Assembly (NCBI GenBank): GCA_016926255.1
Contig: JAFGOY010000067.1
Location: 1 to 64,000, forward strand
Origin: Anaerolineae bacterium
GTDB taxonomy: Bacteria > Chloroflexota > Anaerolineae > Aggregatilineales > UBA3940
DNA: 64,000 nucleotides
Direction: 5' to 3'
Program-made: the position numbers and the translations under genes
Part shown: positions 27,827 to 36,010 of the stretch, in pieces
Position numbering within the stretch: the first letter of the stretch is position 1
Layout of the letters: each line of letters opens with the position of its first letter
Notes under the pieces: model-generated
What the model saw: the letters and a program-made list of their open reading frames with translations, nothing else
Told to the model about the DNA's origin: nothing
Databases searched by the model: none

Positions 27827-28042
27827 ATGTTTTACGGACAACTGCGAAAAGTCGGTAACAGCTATGTCGTCACCATTCCAAAGGAAGAGGTAGAACGCCT
27901 CAAGGCAGATGAAGGAACGCTGTTAGCCGTTCATGTTCAACCGGCTGAGATGCGACCAGTTCTCAGCGATGAAGTGCGCCAGGCATTCGAAGATAGCTGG
28001 GCCGACAATGAAGATGGCTATCGCTATCTGGCAGGCCGCTAA
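27827..28042 (+). CDS. AbrB/MazE-like antitoxin
   Basis: A 71-aa protein. The N-terminal swapped-hairpin (SpoVT-AbrB) motif is LRKVGNSYVVTIPKEEVERL, and the C-terminal 35 residues are acidic and would wrap the toxin. The ATG at 27827 is chosen because GGAGG lies 4 bases upstream and the domain begins at once; a far upstream in-frame start adds unrelated residues. The doc-like gene follows 3 bases after the stop. Confidence 0.85.
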   Translation: MFYGQLRKVGNSYVVTIPKEEVERLKADEGTLLAVHVQPAEMRPVLSDEVRQAFEDSWADNEDGYRYLAGR

Positions 28043-28045
28043 TCG

Positions 28046-28447
28046 ATGGCCGGTATCCGCTACCTGGAACTGGCTGAGGTCATTGCCTTGCATGCGTTGA
28101 TCATGGAACGTACTGGAGCATCACCGGCATCACTTCGAAGCGAATCCCAATTAGAAGCCGCCCTGATGCGTGCGCCTATGGCTGCTCATTATGAAGAGGC
28201 TGATCTGGTACGGCAGGCTGTACTGCTGGCTGTAGGTATTTCTCAGGCGCAGGCCTTTCTAGATGGCAACAAACGTACAGGCTTCGCGGCGATGGATGTG
28301 TTCCTTCGTTTGAACGGGCAGCGATTCAACGGGGACTCTATCGGATTAGCGCAACACCTCGAAACCATCGCAAGTGAACAGCAGCAGCGCAGGGCGGCGA
28401 TTGATGCATTCGAACAATGGCTTAGATCGCACCTGGAGTCAATCTAA
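28046..28447 (+). CDS. doc: Doc/Fic-family toxin, variant active site
   Basis: A 133-aa protein of Doc length. The Fic core is AQAFLDGNKRTGFAAM near residue 73. The usual Fic/Doc motif is HxFxDGNKR; here the first position is Gln, not His, while Asp, Gly, Asn, Lys and Arg are kept. Doc toxins phosphorylate EF-Tu, and the His is normally the catalytic base, so activity may be altered. Preceding helices (YLELAEVIALHALIM, LRSESQLEAALMRAP) fit Doc. It directly follows an AbrB-like antitoxin. Confidence 0.85.
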   Translation: MAGIRYLELAEVIALHALIMERTGASPASLRSESQLEAALMRAPMAAHYEEADLVRQAVLLAVGISQAQAFLDGNKRTGFAAMDVFLRLNGQRFNGDSIGLAQHLETIASEQQQRRAAIDAFEQWLRSHLESI

Positions 28448-28500
28448 GCAGCACCATACACCTGCCCTGCGCTGTAGTTCTTCCCCTTGAATGTCAGCTA

Positions 28501-29625
28501 CTAACTACCCGGATCGAAGCTGGTTTTGTTGCGCCGCTTATCGGCGTGACGCTCCAGCGCCAGTTGAATCAGCCGGTCGATCAGATCGGGGTAGGAAATG
28601 CCGCTGGCCTCGAACAATTTCGGGTACATACTGATCGAGGTGAAGCCGGGCAGCGTGTTGACCTCGTTGACCCACAGTTCATCGGTTTCACGGTCGAGCA
28701 GGAAATCGCAGCGGGCCAGCCCTGCACAGTCAATCGCCTGGTAGGTCTTGACGGCTGTCTGGCGTATATATTCGGTCAATGCCTCATCCAGCGGGGCGGG
28801 GATCACCAGCTGGGCATCGTCGTTGATGTATTTGTCGGTGTAGGAATAGAACACGTCGCCGGGGATGACCTCGCCGGGCACCGACGCGATGGGATTGTCG
28901 TTGCCCAGGACGCTGACCTCGATCTCGCGGGCGGGGATACCATGCTCGACGAGCAGGCGGCGGTCGTACTGGGCGGCTTCGTCGAGCGCGGCGATCAACG
29001 ATTCGCGGTCGACCGCCTTGCTGATCCCGACGCTGCTGCCCAGGTTGGCAGGCTTGACGAACATCGGGTATTCGAGCGTCTCCTCGACACGGTCGAGCAC
29101 CGCTTCTCGATCAGCATCCCACTCGGAGCGAAGGAGCAGCACGTAGGGCAGGACGGGCAGATCGTGGGCGATCATGATCGCCTTGAAGATCGCCTTGTCC
29201 ATCCCGGTTGCCGATCCGACCACTCCCGCACCCACATAGGGGATATCGGCCAGTTCGAGCAAACCCTGGACGGTGCCGTCCTCGCCGTAGGTACCGTGGA
29301 GCACCGGAAAAATCACGTCGACGGTGGCGATATCGCGCAGGCCGGAGGAAGATTCCCCCACCGGCTCGATAGCCTTGAGCGTCGGATCGCCCGGCTCGCC
29401 GATCAGCGCCGCCGGGGCGGAGGCGACTTCGCCGGAAGTCAGGGTCAGCATCGGGTCGCCCCCGGCGATCCAGCCGCCTTCCTTCGTGATGCCGATGGGC
29501 AGCACCTCGTATTTGTCTTTGTCAATCGCGTCCATCACCGATTGGGCGGAACGGAGGGAAACTTCGTGTTCACCACTGCGGCCACCAAAAATAATGCCAA
29601 CGCGGATTCGTTTATCGCTCATCAT
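28501..29625 (-). CDS. ddl: D-alanine--D-alanine ligase
   Basis: A 374-aa ATP-grasp enzyme joining two D-alanines for peptidoglycan. N-terminal motif FGGRSGEHEVSLRSA; ATP-binding loop VKPANLGSSVGISKA; YTDKYIND; and the metal/substrate motif NEVNTLPGFTSISMYPKLF near the C-terminus. The ATG at 29625 (or the next codon, 29622) follows AAAGGGG. It stands alone on the minus strand, away from mur genes, and a terminator of the next gene separates it from the aldo/keto reductase. Confidence 0.95.
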   Translation of the reverse strand: MMSDKRIRVGIIFGGRSGEHEVSLRSAQSVMDAIDKDKYEVLPIGITKEGGWIAGGDPMLTLTSGEVASAPAALIGEPGDPTLKAIEPVGESSSGLRDIATVDVIFPVLHGTYGEDGTVQGLLELADIPYVGAGVVGSATGMDKAIFKAIMIAHDLPVLPYVLLLRSEWDADREAVLDRVEETLEYPMFVKPANLGSSVGISKAVDRESLIAALDEAAQYDRRLLVEHGIPAREIEVSVLGNDNPIASVPGEVIPGDVFYSYTDKYINDDAQLVIPAPLDEALTEYIRQTAVKTYQAIDCAGLARCDFLLDRETDELWVNEVNTLPGFTSISMYPKLFEASGISYPDLIDRLIQLALERHADKRRNKTSFDPGS

Positions 29626-29702
29626 GGGTACCCCTTTCGCTGGTGACCTATGATAGCGAGGCGAGGATAGGCTGGCAACAATGCGGAGGCTGTCCAAATG
29701 GA

Positions 29703-29731
29703 AACCGGTCAGCTAACGGTGCTGACCGGTT
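29703..29731 (-). terminator. Intrinsic terminator after the aldo/keto reductase
   Basis: An 11-bp perfect stem AACCGGTCAGC/GCTGACCGGTT with a 7-base loop, followed on the minus strand by TTTCCATTT. It lies 25 bases after the stop of the aldo/keto reductase gene. Confidence 0.75.
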
Positions 29732-29755
29732 GAATTAGACTGGCAACTGTTTGGT

Positions 29756-30748
29756 TTAGCGTCCCAATATCTGGTCGATCTGCGCCATCTGGTCGGGAGT
29801 CAGTGGGCCGAAGTCCATCGCCCCGGCGTTATCCTCGGCCTGCTTCGTATTCTTGAAACCCGGTATCGGGATGGTGCGGTCGCTGTAGGCCCATATCCAG
29901 GCCAGCGCGCCCTGCGCCATCGTCCGGCCTCCGCTGGTCAGCACTTCCTTGATCGAGTCAAGCATGTCGAGCCAGTCGGGGTTGGGTTGGCCATCTTTGA
30001 ACGCGCCAAACCACTCGACCTGACGCCGGACATCGCCCTCCGGGAAAGTCATCCCGCGTTTAAACTTGCCCGTGAGAAGGCCCATCGCCAGCGGTGAGCG
30101 GTTAAGACTCGCCATGTCTTTTTCTTCGCACAATTCGAGGATTGCATCCGTATCACCGGTCGAATGCTTGCCCAGTGCGTGGAGTTCCTGCTGCACGGCG
30201 ATGCAGTTCGGGCCTTCGGCGAAGACTTTCTGGCTCTCCAGCACGTCGGTGCTCCAGCCGTAGCCGCGTATCTTCCCCGCCTTGACCTCCTCTTCGAGCG
30301 CCTCACGCAGTTCCACCGCCTGATCCGCCGGATGGCCCCAGATATGGAACTGGTACAGGTCGATGGTGTCAGTTTGAAGGCGGCGCAGGCTTTCATCGAG
30401 CGAGCGGCGCATGTTCCCCACACTGGGATCGTCGCCCAGGTGGAGACGCTTTTCACTGTCGAAGGTGCCGCCGAACTTGGTGGCGATCACCACCTCGCCG
30501 CGCCGACTGGCGAGGGCCTTGCCGAGCACCTCTTCGCTGTGGCCGCTGCCGTAGACATTGGCCGTATCGAAGAAATTGACGCCCAGGTCGATGGCGCGAT
30601 GAATGGCGCGGATCGATTCGTTGTCGTCGATGCCCGTCCAGCCGATTGCCACGCCTTCCTGGTTATATGATTGCCCCCCAATGGCCCAGCAGCCCATCCC
30701 CAGCGGGCTGACCATGATTCCCGATTTGCCGAGTGATCGTTTCTCCAT
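29756..30748 (-). CDS. Aldo/keto reductase
   Basis: A 330-aa NADPH-dependent oxidoreductase. The start is EKRSLGKSGIMVSPLGMGCW, and the catalytic tetrad is visible: Asp and Tyr in FFDTANVYGSGHSEEVLG, Lys in VIATKFGG, and His in YQFHIWGHP. The C-terminal NADP-binding IPIPGFKN is present. The exact substrate cannot be read. GAGGAG lies 6 bases before the ATG. It lies downstream of an LLM oxidoreductase on the same strand, 47 bases away, so both may be read from the MerR-type promoter at 31843. Confidence 0.93.
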   Translation of the reverse strand: MEKRSLGKSGIMVSPLGMGCWAIGGQSYNQEGVAIGWTGIDDNESIRAIHRAIDLGVNFFDTANVYGSGHSEEVLGKALASRRGEVVIATKFGGTFDSEKRLHLGDDPSVGNMRRSLDESLRRLQTDTIDLYQFHIWGHPADQAVELREALEEEVKAGKIRGYGWSTDVLESQKVFAEGPNCIAVQQELHALGKHSTGDTDAILELCEEKDMASLNRSPLAMGLLTGKFKRGMTFPEGDVRRQVEWFGAFKDGQPNPDWLDMLDSIKEVLTSGGRTMAQGALAWIWAYSDRTIPIPGFKNTKQAEDNAGAMDFGPLTPDQMAQIDQILGR

Positions 30749-30795
30749 TTTATTCTCCTCACATGATTAGCATTACAGGTAAAAGTCTGATGGCA

Positions 30796-31671
30796 CTAAA
30801 TCTCTGCTACCTCTGGTATAATTTCACGACCAATCCGCGCAACAGTCTCGGCAGTCAAGTCATGTTTGAGACAGCAAATAACATGCGTAATGCCCAGCTT
30901 CGCGAAGACCTTCCACCGTTCGATCACATCAGATGGGGACATTTCTTCCAGATTGATCGTATCATGCAGCGTCTTTTCAATCTCATCGTAAGGTCGCCCG
31001 ATATCCGCACAGTGCCCTTTAAGTACTTCGAGCTTATGACGCAATATATCAAGGTCTGTCTGACTAAACAGGTTGCAGGCATCAGCATATTGTGCCACAA
31101 GGCGCAGTGTTCTTTTCTCACCCATGCCACCAATTAGGATTGGTGGGTGTGGTTTAGTGAGTGGTTGAGGATTATTCATGGGTTGAAGCATTTTATAATG
31201 CTTGCTCTCGAATGGCCCTGTGTTTCCGCTCCACATATGCTTTGCAATCTGTAATTGTTCTTCGAGAAGTTCAAAGCGCTCCTGCACGGGCGGGAACGGA
31301 ATACCCAGACTCTGACACTCAAATTCGTACCAGGATGCGCCAATGCCAAAATAGGCGCGCCCCCCGGATAGTACATCCAACGTAGATATGATCTTGACTA
31401 CAATTGCAGGATGGCGATAGACCACCCCCCCTACCAGCAGCCCCAGTTTGACATTCTGGGTCAGCCCTGCGAAGTATCCTAGAGTAGTGTAACCTTCCAC
31501 CATATCAGTTTCTGGCTTACCAAACCAGCTTCCCAACTGAAAGAAGTGATCCATTACCCATAAGCTATAAAATCCATTTTCATCTGCTGCCTGTGCCACA
31601 GATTTGAACCAATCGCGCATTGTCCGGGGTGTGCTGGGACGAAAGTGAGGGATTTGTAATCCTATGTACAT
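30796..31671 (-). CDS. LLM class F420-dependent oxidoreductase
   Basis: A 291-aa TIM-barrel protein of the luciferase-like monooxygenase family, F420-dependent subgroup. Features are LQIPHFRPSTPRTMRDWF, the FYSLWVMDHFFQL strand, KLGLLVGGVVYRHP and PHPPILIGGMGEKRTLRL. It probably uses reduced F420 or FMN; the substrate is unknown. The ATG follows GAGGAG by 7 bases. A 170-base leader separates it from a MerR-type promoter. Its GC is lower than that of its neighbours, which could reflect transfer. Confidence 0.88.
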   Translation of the reverse strand: MYIGLQIPHFRPSTPRTMRDWFKSVAQAADENGFYSLWVMDHFFQLGSWFGKPETDMVEGYTTLGYFAGLTQNVKLGLLVGGVVYRHPAIVVKIISTLDVLSGGRAYFGIGASWYEFECQSLGIPFPPVQERFELLEEQLQIAKHMWSGNTGPFESKHYKMLQPMNNPQPLTKPHPPILIGGMGEKRTLRLVAQYADACNLFSQTDLDILRHKLEVLKGHCADIGRPYDEIEKTLHDTINLEEMSPSDVIERWKVFAKLGITHVICCLKHDLTAETVARIGREIIPEVAEI

Positions 31672-31985
31672 GTCAAACTCCTCTTGCTATAAAGTATATG
31701 CTGGTCAATTTATGTTCGCATGAAATTCGCCCATATACTGGGGCGTGTAGATAAGTGATCAGAATCAGATTACAACTCCCCTTGTGATGTGGCAGCTCAT
31801 CGGTCAACATGTAACCACTATCCAAAAAACAAGCCTGAATACAGTCTATCACTTAGAGTGCGCTCTAAGTCAAGGGTATGTCAAAGGATGCGTCACTTTG
31901 CCGCAGGCAAAACGGCTGCCGCCGCTGTTGCCGCTGGATGGGGTGGTCGTTATACTGTGCGGGCTGATCGATACAGGAGACTCGC
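31672..31985. other. Divergent intergenic region with a MerR-type promoter
   Basis: The 314 bases between the LLM gene (minus) and the GT-C gene (plus) hold no gene. The recognisable content is the MerR-type promoter at 31843-31873 and the AGGAG site (31975-31979) of the GT-C gene. ORFs crossing it are shadows. Confidence 0.55.
31843..31873 (-). promoter_or_regulatory. MerR-family type promoter/operator
   Basis: On the minus strand the -35 is TTGACT (31873-31868), the -10 is TAGACT (31848-31843), and the spacer is 19 bases. The spacer holds the palindrome ACTTAGAG-TGCG-CTCTAAGT. An over-long spacer filled by a dyad is the hallmark of promoters twisted by MerR-type activators. It points toward the LLM oxidoreductase gene; no MerR gene is in the window. 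Confidence 0.7.
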
Positions 31986-33542
31986 TTGCAAAAGACCTTC
32001 GAAAAGCTGCGGAACAAGATCACCTGGCAGGAATGGCTGCTGATCATCGGGATCGGCGCGTGGCTGGCGCTGAACCTGTGGAGCCTGCTGCGCTACCCGC
32101 CGCCCTCCTGCGACGAAGCGTACTATACGGCATCGGCCTATCACCTGCTCAAAACGGCTCGTTTCGGGCTGCCCTTCATCGCCGATCTTGCCGGTGCGGA
32201 GACCTCCTACGTGGTCTACGGTCGGTTGTTCCTGTTCGGTCAGGCGATCTTCTTAGCCTTCTTCCGATCCCCGCTCGTCGCCGCGCGGATGTTCAGCTTC
32301 GTTGGAGTGATCGCGCTGGCGCTGATCACCTATGCGCTGGCCAATCGATTGTTCGACCGGCGTGTCGCGCTGTGGTCTATGCTGATCATCGCCGTCGATT
32401 GGCCGGTGTTCATGCAGGGCCACTCCGGTCGCCCCGACATCTGGATGACCGCCGCCGTGGCCTTCGGTTTGCTGCTGGTCTTCTGGCTGGCCGATAAGCC
32501 ATCGGCAGGCCGGGCGCTGCTGGCCGGTTTCGCCGCCGCGCTGTTACAGGATATTCACCTCAACGGGGTGCATTTCATCGCCGCCATCGGCCTGATCGCG
32601 CTGATCGAGATCGGCTTCCGGCAAAAACGCTGGGGCGCGGTCGGGATGTTCGTGCTGGGCGGGATACTCGGTGCGGGCTATTTCCTGATCGTCCACCTGT
32701 TCCCCGATCCACAACTGGCGATCACGCAGTACCGCTCACTGACACTGGGCGAAGATCGGGAGTTCTGGCAGCATTCGTTGTGGTTCCACGCCCGGAATCT
32801 GGGGATGTTCCTGTGGAACAATTTCGTCAGGGGGCAGAGCGGGCTGGCAATCATCACGGCAGCGTTTTTCGCTTTAGGGTTGATCGGTGCACCGCTGCGA
32901 AAAGAGAAACGAAACGCGCTCTATCTCGTGATCTTCTTTGTGATATCGCTGCTGTCGTTTAGCTGGGTGAATGTCTTCAAACCGTCGTATTACGCGGTTC
33001 TGTGGCACCCGGTGCTGGTGATCCTGGGCGCTGCGGGGATTTTTTGGTTGGCTGGCGATGCCGGGGGTATCATCAAGCGGCTGTCCGACCCGGTCAGGCA
33101 GCGGATTGCGCCCGGTTTGTTGAGCCTGTTACTGATCGCGCTGGCTGCCGGGGACGTGTACCTCGCGGTGAAGTTCCGGACGGTCGACTACGCGGGGATG
33201 GTCGGCGAGATGCGCGGCCTGATCGAACCCGGCAGCCGCGTAATGGCCGACGAATTGTGGTGGTACGGGCTGTACGATCAGGACATGGTAGCGTCGATCA
33301 CGCTGAACATGGCCCAGTACACCCGCCACGAGCAGCCCGGCGACCGGGACAATTTACGCGCCGATATGGACTCGCTCCAACCCGATTATGTTATCCTCGA
33401 CAACGCGCTGGCCTGTCAGGACGTGAGCGAGGCGGCGCGGGAATACCTCGGCGAATACGTCGACGAGCGGTGTGAGGCGGTCGGCAGCGTCGACGGGGAA
33501 TGGTTCGAGACGAGCACGGTCTATGCGTGTTCATATGATTGA
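31986..33542 (+). CDS. GT-C glycosyltransferase (PMT/ArnT-like)
   Basis: A 518-aa polytopic protein with about eleven membrane helices. The catalytic acid region after helix 1 is YPPPSCDEAYY, and a short extracytoplasmic tail ends the protein. It transfers a sugar from a polyprenyl phosphate to an acceptor outside. The start is TTG at 31986 with AGGAG 6 bases before; no better start lies nearby. Next come a flippase-like gene (19 bases) and a GT2 gene, which together form a sugar-activation, flipping and transfer module. It is a paralog of the gene at 26114. Confidence 0.85.
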   Translation: MQKTFEKLRNKITWQEWLLIIGIGAWLALNLWSLLRYPPPSCDEAYYTASAYHLLKTARFGLPFIADLAGAETSYVVYGRLFLFGQAIFLAFFRSPLVAARMFSFVGVIALALITYALANRLFDRRVALWSMLIIAVDWPVFMQGHSGRPDIWMTAAVAFGLLLVFWLADKPSAGRALLAGFAAALLQDIHLNGVHFIAAIGLIALIEIGFRQKRWGAVGMFVLGGILGAGYFLIVHLFPDPQLAITQYRSLTLGEDREFWQHSLWFHARNLGMFLWNNFVRGQSGLAIITAAFFALGLIGAPLRKEKRNALYLVIFFVISLLSFSWVNVFKPSYYAVLWHPVLVILGAAGIFWLAGDAGGIIKRLSDPVRQRIAPGLLSLLLIALAAGDVYLAVKFRTVDYAGMVGEMRGLIEPGSRVMADELWWYGLYDQDMVASITLNMAQYTRHEQPGDRDNLRADMDSLQPDYVILDNALACQDVSEAAREYLGEYVDERCEAVGSVDGEWFETSTVYACSYD

Positions 33543-33561
33543 ATTGTAGGGAGATCGTAAT

Positions 33562-33942
33562 TTGGCATTCAATATTCTTCTGGCAATCATTGCAGCACTG
33601 ATCTCCGTTGTGGGGCAGACGCTATTAAAAGCAGTGATGACCAACGTCGGCGCGATTGATTCATTTGCTATCGCCGACCTGTTCGCCATCGTTCTGACGA
33701 TGCTCAAACAACCGCTGTTCTATGTCGCCGGGATCGTCTACGTGATGGGCTTTGGCGCGTGGCTGGTCGTCCTTTCACGTGTCGAGTTGAACGTTGCCTA
33801 CCCGGTGCTGGCCCTGAGCTATGTGTTCATCCCCATTGCGGGGATGTTATTTTTCGGAGAGACGGTCACGCCACTGCGCTGGCTAGGAATCGCCATCATT
33901 CTGGCCGGCGTGGTCGTGGTCGGCCTGAGCTACGGCAAATAG
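33562..33942 (+). CDS. EamA/SMR-like small membrane protein (ArnE/F-like flippase)
   Basis: A 126-aa protein with four membrane helices and the EamA/SMR features GQTLLKAVM in helix 1, YPVLALSYVFIPIAGMLFFGE in helix 3, and PLRWLGIAIILAGV in helix 4. Small members of this family flip polyprenyl-phosphate sugars. It lies between a GT-C gene and a GT2 gene, the context expected for that job. The start is TTG after GGGAG. Unlike ArnE/F it is a single gene and may form a homodimer. Confidence 0.85.
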   Translation: MAFNILLAIIAALISVVGQTLLKAVMTNVGAIDSFAIADLFAIVLTMLKQPLFYVAGIVYVMGFGAWLVVLSRVELNVAYPVLALSYVFIPIAGMLFFGETVTPLRWLGIAIILAGVVVVGLSYGK

Positions 33943-33953
33943 GACTTACCTCG

Positions 33954-34700
33954 ATGCCTGAATGCGATCTCTCGGTCGTTCTACCCTGCCATAACGCAGC
34001 ACCCTTCGTCGAACGGTCGCTTGGCGAGCTTCAAGCCTATCTCGATTCGCTGGGCGTCGACTGGGAGATCGTCGTTGTGAATGATGGCAGCACCGATGAC
34101 ACCCCGGCGATCCTGGATCGCTGCGCGGGCGAACGCTGCCGGGTGATCCACCAGGTGCCAAATCAGGGGAAAGGCCGGGCGGTGGTCAAGGGGATGATGC
34201 AGGCCGGGGGCCGCATCCGGATTTTTACCGATATCGACCTGCCGTACCAGTTGAACGATCTAAAACGCTGCTACGAACAGCTTCTCGCCGGAACGGATCA
34301 GGCGGTGTTCGGCAACCGCAAGCTCTCCAACTCGACAAGCGAAACCGATATCCCGCTCAAACGGAAGATCGGCAGCAAGGTCTTTTCGACCTATGCCGGG
34401 TTGATCATCGGGCGATACGACCTCGACACACAGTGCGGGCTGAAAGGCTTCAGCGGTGAACTGGCCGGGCGATTGTTCCCGCTGGTGACCACCGACCGCT
34501 TTGCCTTCGACGTGGAGATCGCCTATCTACTGACTGCCGCCGGGCTGGGGATCGGGTCGATACCAGTCACGCTGGTCAATAACGACCTCTCGACGATCAC
34601 CGTGTTCGGATCGGGACTGCGGACCTTCGTCGATGCAGCGGAAATCTGGCTGCGGAAGCTGGCGGGCCGCTACGACGTTTCGGCGCTGCGGGAACTGTAA
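33954..34700 (+). CDS. GT2 polyprenyl-phosphate glycosyltransferase
   Basis: A 248-aa GT-A fold protein. It starts with DLSVVLPCHNAAPFVERSL; the nucleotide-binding part is VVVNDGSTDDTPAIL and NQGKGRAVVKGM; the metal motif is FTDIDLPY; then QCGLKGFSG. These features match dolichyl- or undecaprenyl-phosphate glucose/mannose synthases. No C-terminal membrane helices are seen, so it acts on the inner face. The ATG at 33954 lies 11 bases after the flippase stop, with AGGA overlapping that stop. It would supply the lipid-linked sugar to the flippase and GT-C gene upstream. Confidence 0.9.
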   Translation: MPECDLSVVLPCHNAAPFVERSLGELQAYLDSLGVDWEIVVVNDGSTDDTPAILDRCAGERCRVIHQVPNQGKGRAVVKGMMQAGGRIRIFTDIDLPYQLNDLKRCYEQLLAGTDQAVFGNRKLSNSTSETDIPLKRKIGSKVFSTYAGLIIGRYDLDTQCGLKGFSGELAGRLFPLVTTDRFAFDVEIAYLLTAAGLGIGSIPVTLVNNDLSTITVFGSGLRTFVDAAEIWLRKLAGRYDVSALREL

Positions 34701-34736
34701 AAAAACATTTTCATAGCATACCCACCCCTGCGCCAG

Positions 34737-34781
34737 TTGAGTTTATATCGCGAGGCTGGTATATTGAAGTATCAAGCCTCG
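34737..34781 (+). promoter_or_regulatory. Promoter of the CAP-LysM gene with flanking inverted repeat
   Basis: The -35 is TTGAGT (34737-34742), a 17-base spacer, and the -10 TATATT (34760-34765). The inverted arms CGAGGCT (34751-34757) and AGCCTCG (34775-34781) flank the -10, which could be an operator or an RNA hairpin at the 5' end. Confidence 0.6.
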
Positions 34782-34821
34782 TTAGCTTGAACACAATGTA
34801 TCAAAGGATGGGCCTGACCTG

Positions 34822-36000
34822 ATGAGCAAGCGAGCAGTTGTCTCTATTGTGGGCATCCTGCTTCTCGTACTCCTTCTCCCCCAATCCGCCGCTGCCCAAT
34901 CGAACGATGCCGACACTTTAATCGCGCTGGTCAACCAGCTCCGCGCAGATTATGGTCTGCCACCTTACCAGGTGAACGTGGCCCTGATGTCAGCGGCGCA
35001 GGCCCACACCGATTGGGCCGCCTCGGTAGGAACCCACTCGCATATCGGACAGGGTGGGACAACCTACGAAGACCGGATCGTCGCAGCAGGCTACGGCCCG
35101 CGCGATTTGATACATGTCGGTGAAAACATTTACTGGGGAACTGATGCCACAGCGCAGACCGCGTTTGACTGGTGGAGGGGCAGTTCCATTCATTTCCAGA
35201 ACATGACCTCGACCGACTTCGAGGAGATCGGAGCAGGGGTAGCTTCGAACGGCAGCGCATGGTTCTACACATTGAACTTTGGCAGAGTCGGCGAAGACAC
35301 CCCGGGGAACAACCCCGGCGATGGGGCGGAGGAGGATACCAGCAGCGAAATCAACGACCCGGAGGGTGCGGGGACGGTCGTTGAGGAAAATGGATCGTCG
35401 GTCTATATAGTGCAGTCAGGCGACAGCCTGTATGGGATCGCCGACAAATTCGGGTTGGAAATATACGATCTTCGAAAAATAAACGGCATGAATGAGGATC
35501 AGGGCATCCATCCCGGCGACAGGCTGATCGTCTCCATCTCGGCAGCAGCCACTTCGACGGGAGCTACAGCAATGCCGACTCCCCGTCCGCCCCTGTACCA
35601 CACGGTTGTCGAGGGGGATACGGCACTGGGGATCGCCCTGCTGTACGGAATCGAGGTAGGCGACCTCTATACACTCAACGATATCAACGATGCTACGGTC
35701 CTCTTCGTAGGCGATCAACTGCTGATCCGCGAAGGCGACCCGACCCCCACCCCGACGCCATCCCCTACCCCACCGCCGACCATTACCCCGGTCGCGACCA
35801 TTACCCCAACGCCCAGCCTGTTACCGACTGCAGCAGCAGCCCTTCCAACGCCAGCCGAAACACCAGAAGGTGAGGCCGAATCCGGTCAACAGGGCGTACT
35901 GCGCCCGCTGCTGATCGGCGGGCTGATCGGCGCAGTGATCGTCGGTGCTGCGATGGGCACCTTTGCCCTCCTGGTCAGGCGGCGGGCCGCCCGCCGGTAA
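34822..36000 (+). CDS. Secreted CAP-domain protein with two LysM domains
   Basis: A 392-aa protein. The signal peptide ends near AAAQ. A CAP/SCP domain (about residues 30-160) holds LVNQLRADYGLPP, QAHTDWAA, SHIGQGG and HVGENIYWG, the family His/Glu sites. Two LysM domains (about residues 193-235 and 255-295; YIVQSGDSLYGIA and YHTVVEGDTALGIA) should bind peptidoglycan. A Pro/Thr-rich stalk follows, then a C-terminal membrane helix (PLLIGGLIGAVIVGAAMG) with RRRAARR. It is probably displayed at the cell surface. The gene has its own promoter. Confidence 0.9.
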   Translation: MSKRAVVSIVGILLLVLLLPQSAAAQSNDADTLIALVNQLRADYGLPPYQVNVALMSAAQAHTDWAASVGTHSHIGQGGTTYEDRIVAAGYGPRDLIHVGENIYWGTDATAQTAFDWWRGSSIHFQNMTSTDFEEIGAGVASNGSAWFYTLNFGRVGEDTPGNNPGDGAEEDTSSEINDPEGAGTVVEENGSSVYIVQSGDSLYGIADKFGLEIYDLRKINGMNEDQGIHPGDRLIVSISAAATSTGATAMPTPRPPLYHTVVEGDTALGIALLYGIEVGDLYTLNDINDATVLFVGDQLLIREGDPTPTPTPSPTPPPTITPVATITPTPSLLPTAAAALPTPAETPEGEAESGQQGVLRPLLIGGLIGAVIVGAAMGTFALLVRRRAARR

Positions 36001-36010
36001 GGAAGCGCGA

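Noticed and set aside
28546-29646. 366-aa plus-strand reading frame opposite ddl
   Set aside because: It is antisense to a well-conserved ddl gene and has no recognisable domain.
31784-32497. Plus-strand reading frame overlapping the GT-C gene start
   Set aside because: It shifts into an Arg-rich shadow of the GT-C gene and lacks a Shine-Dalgarno.
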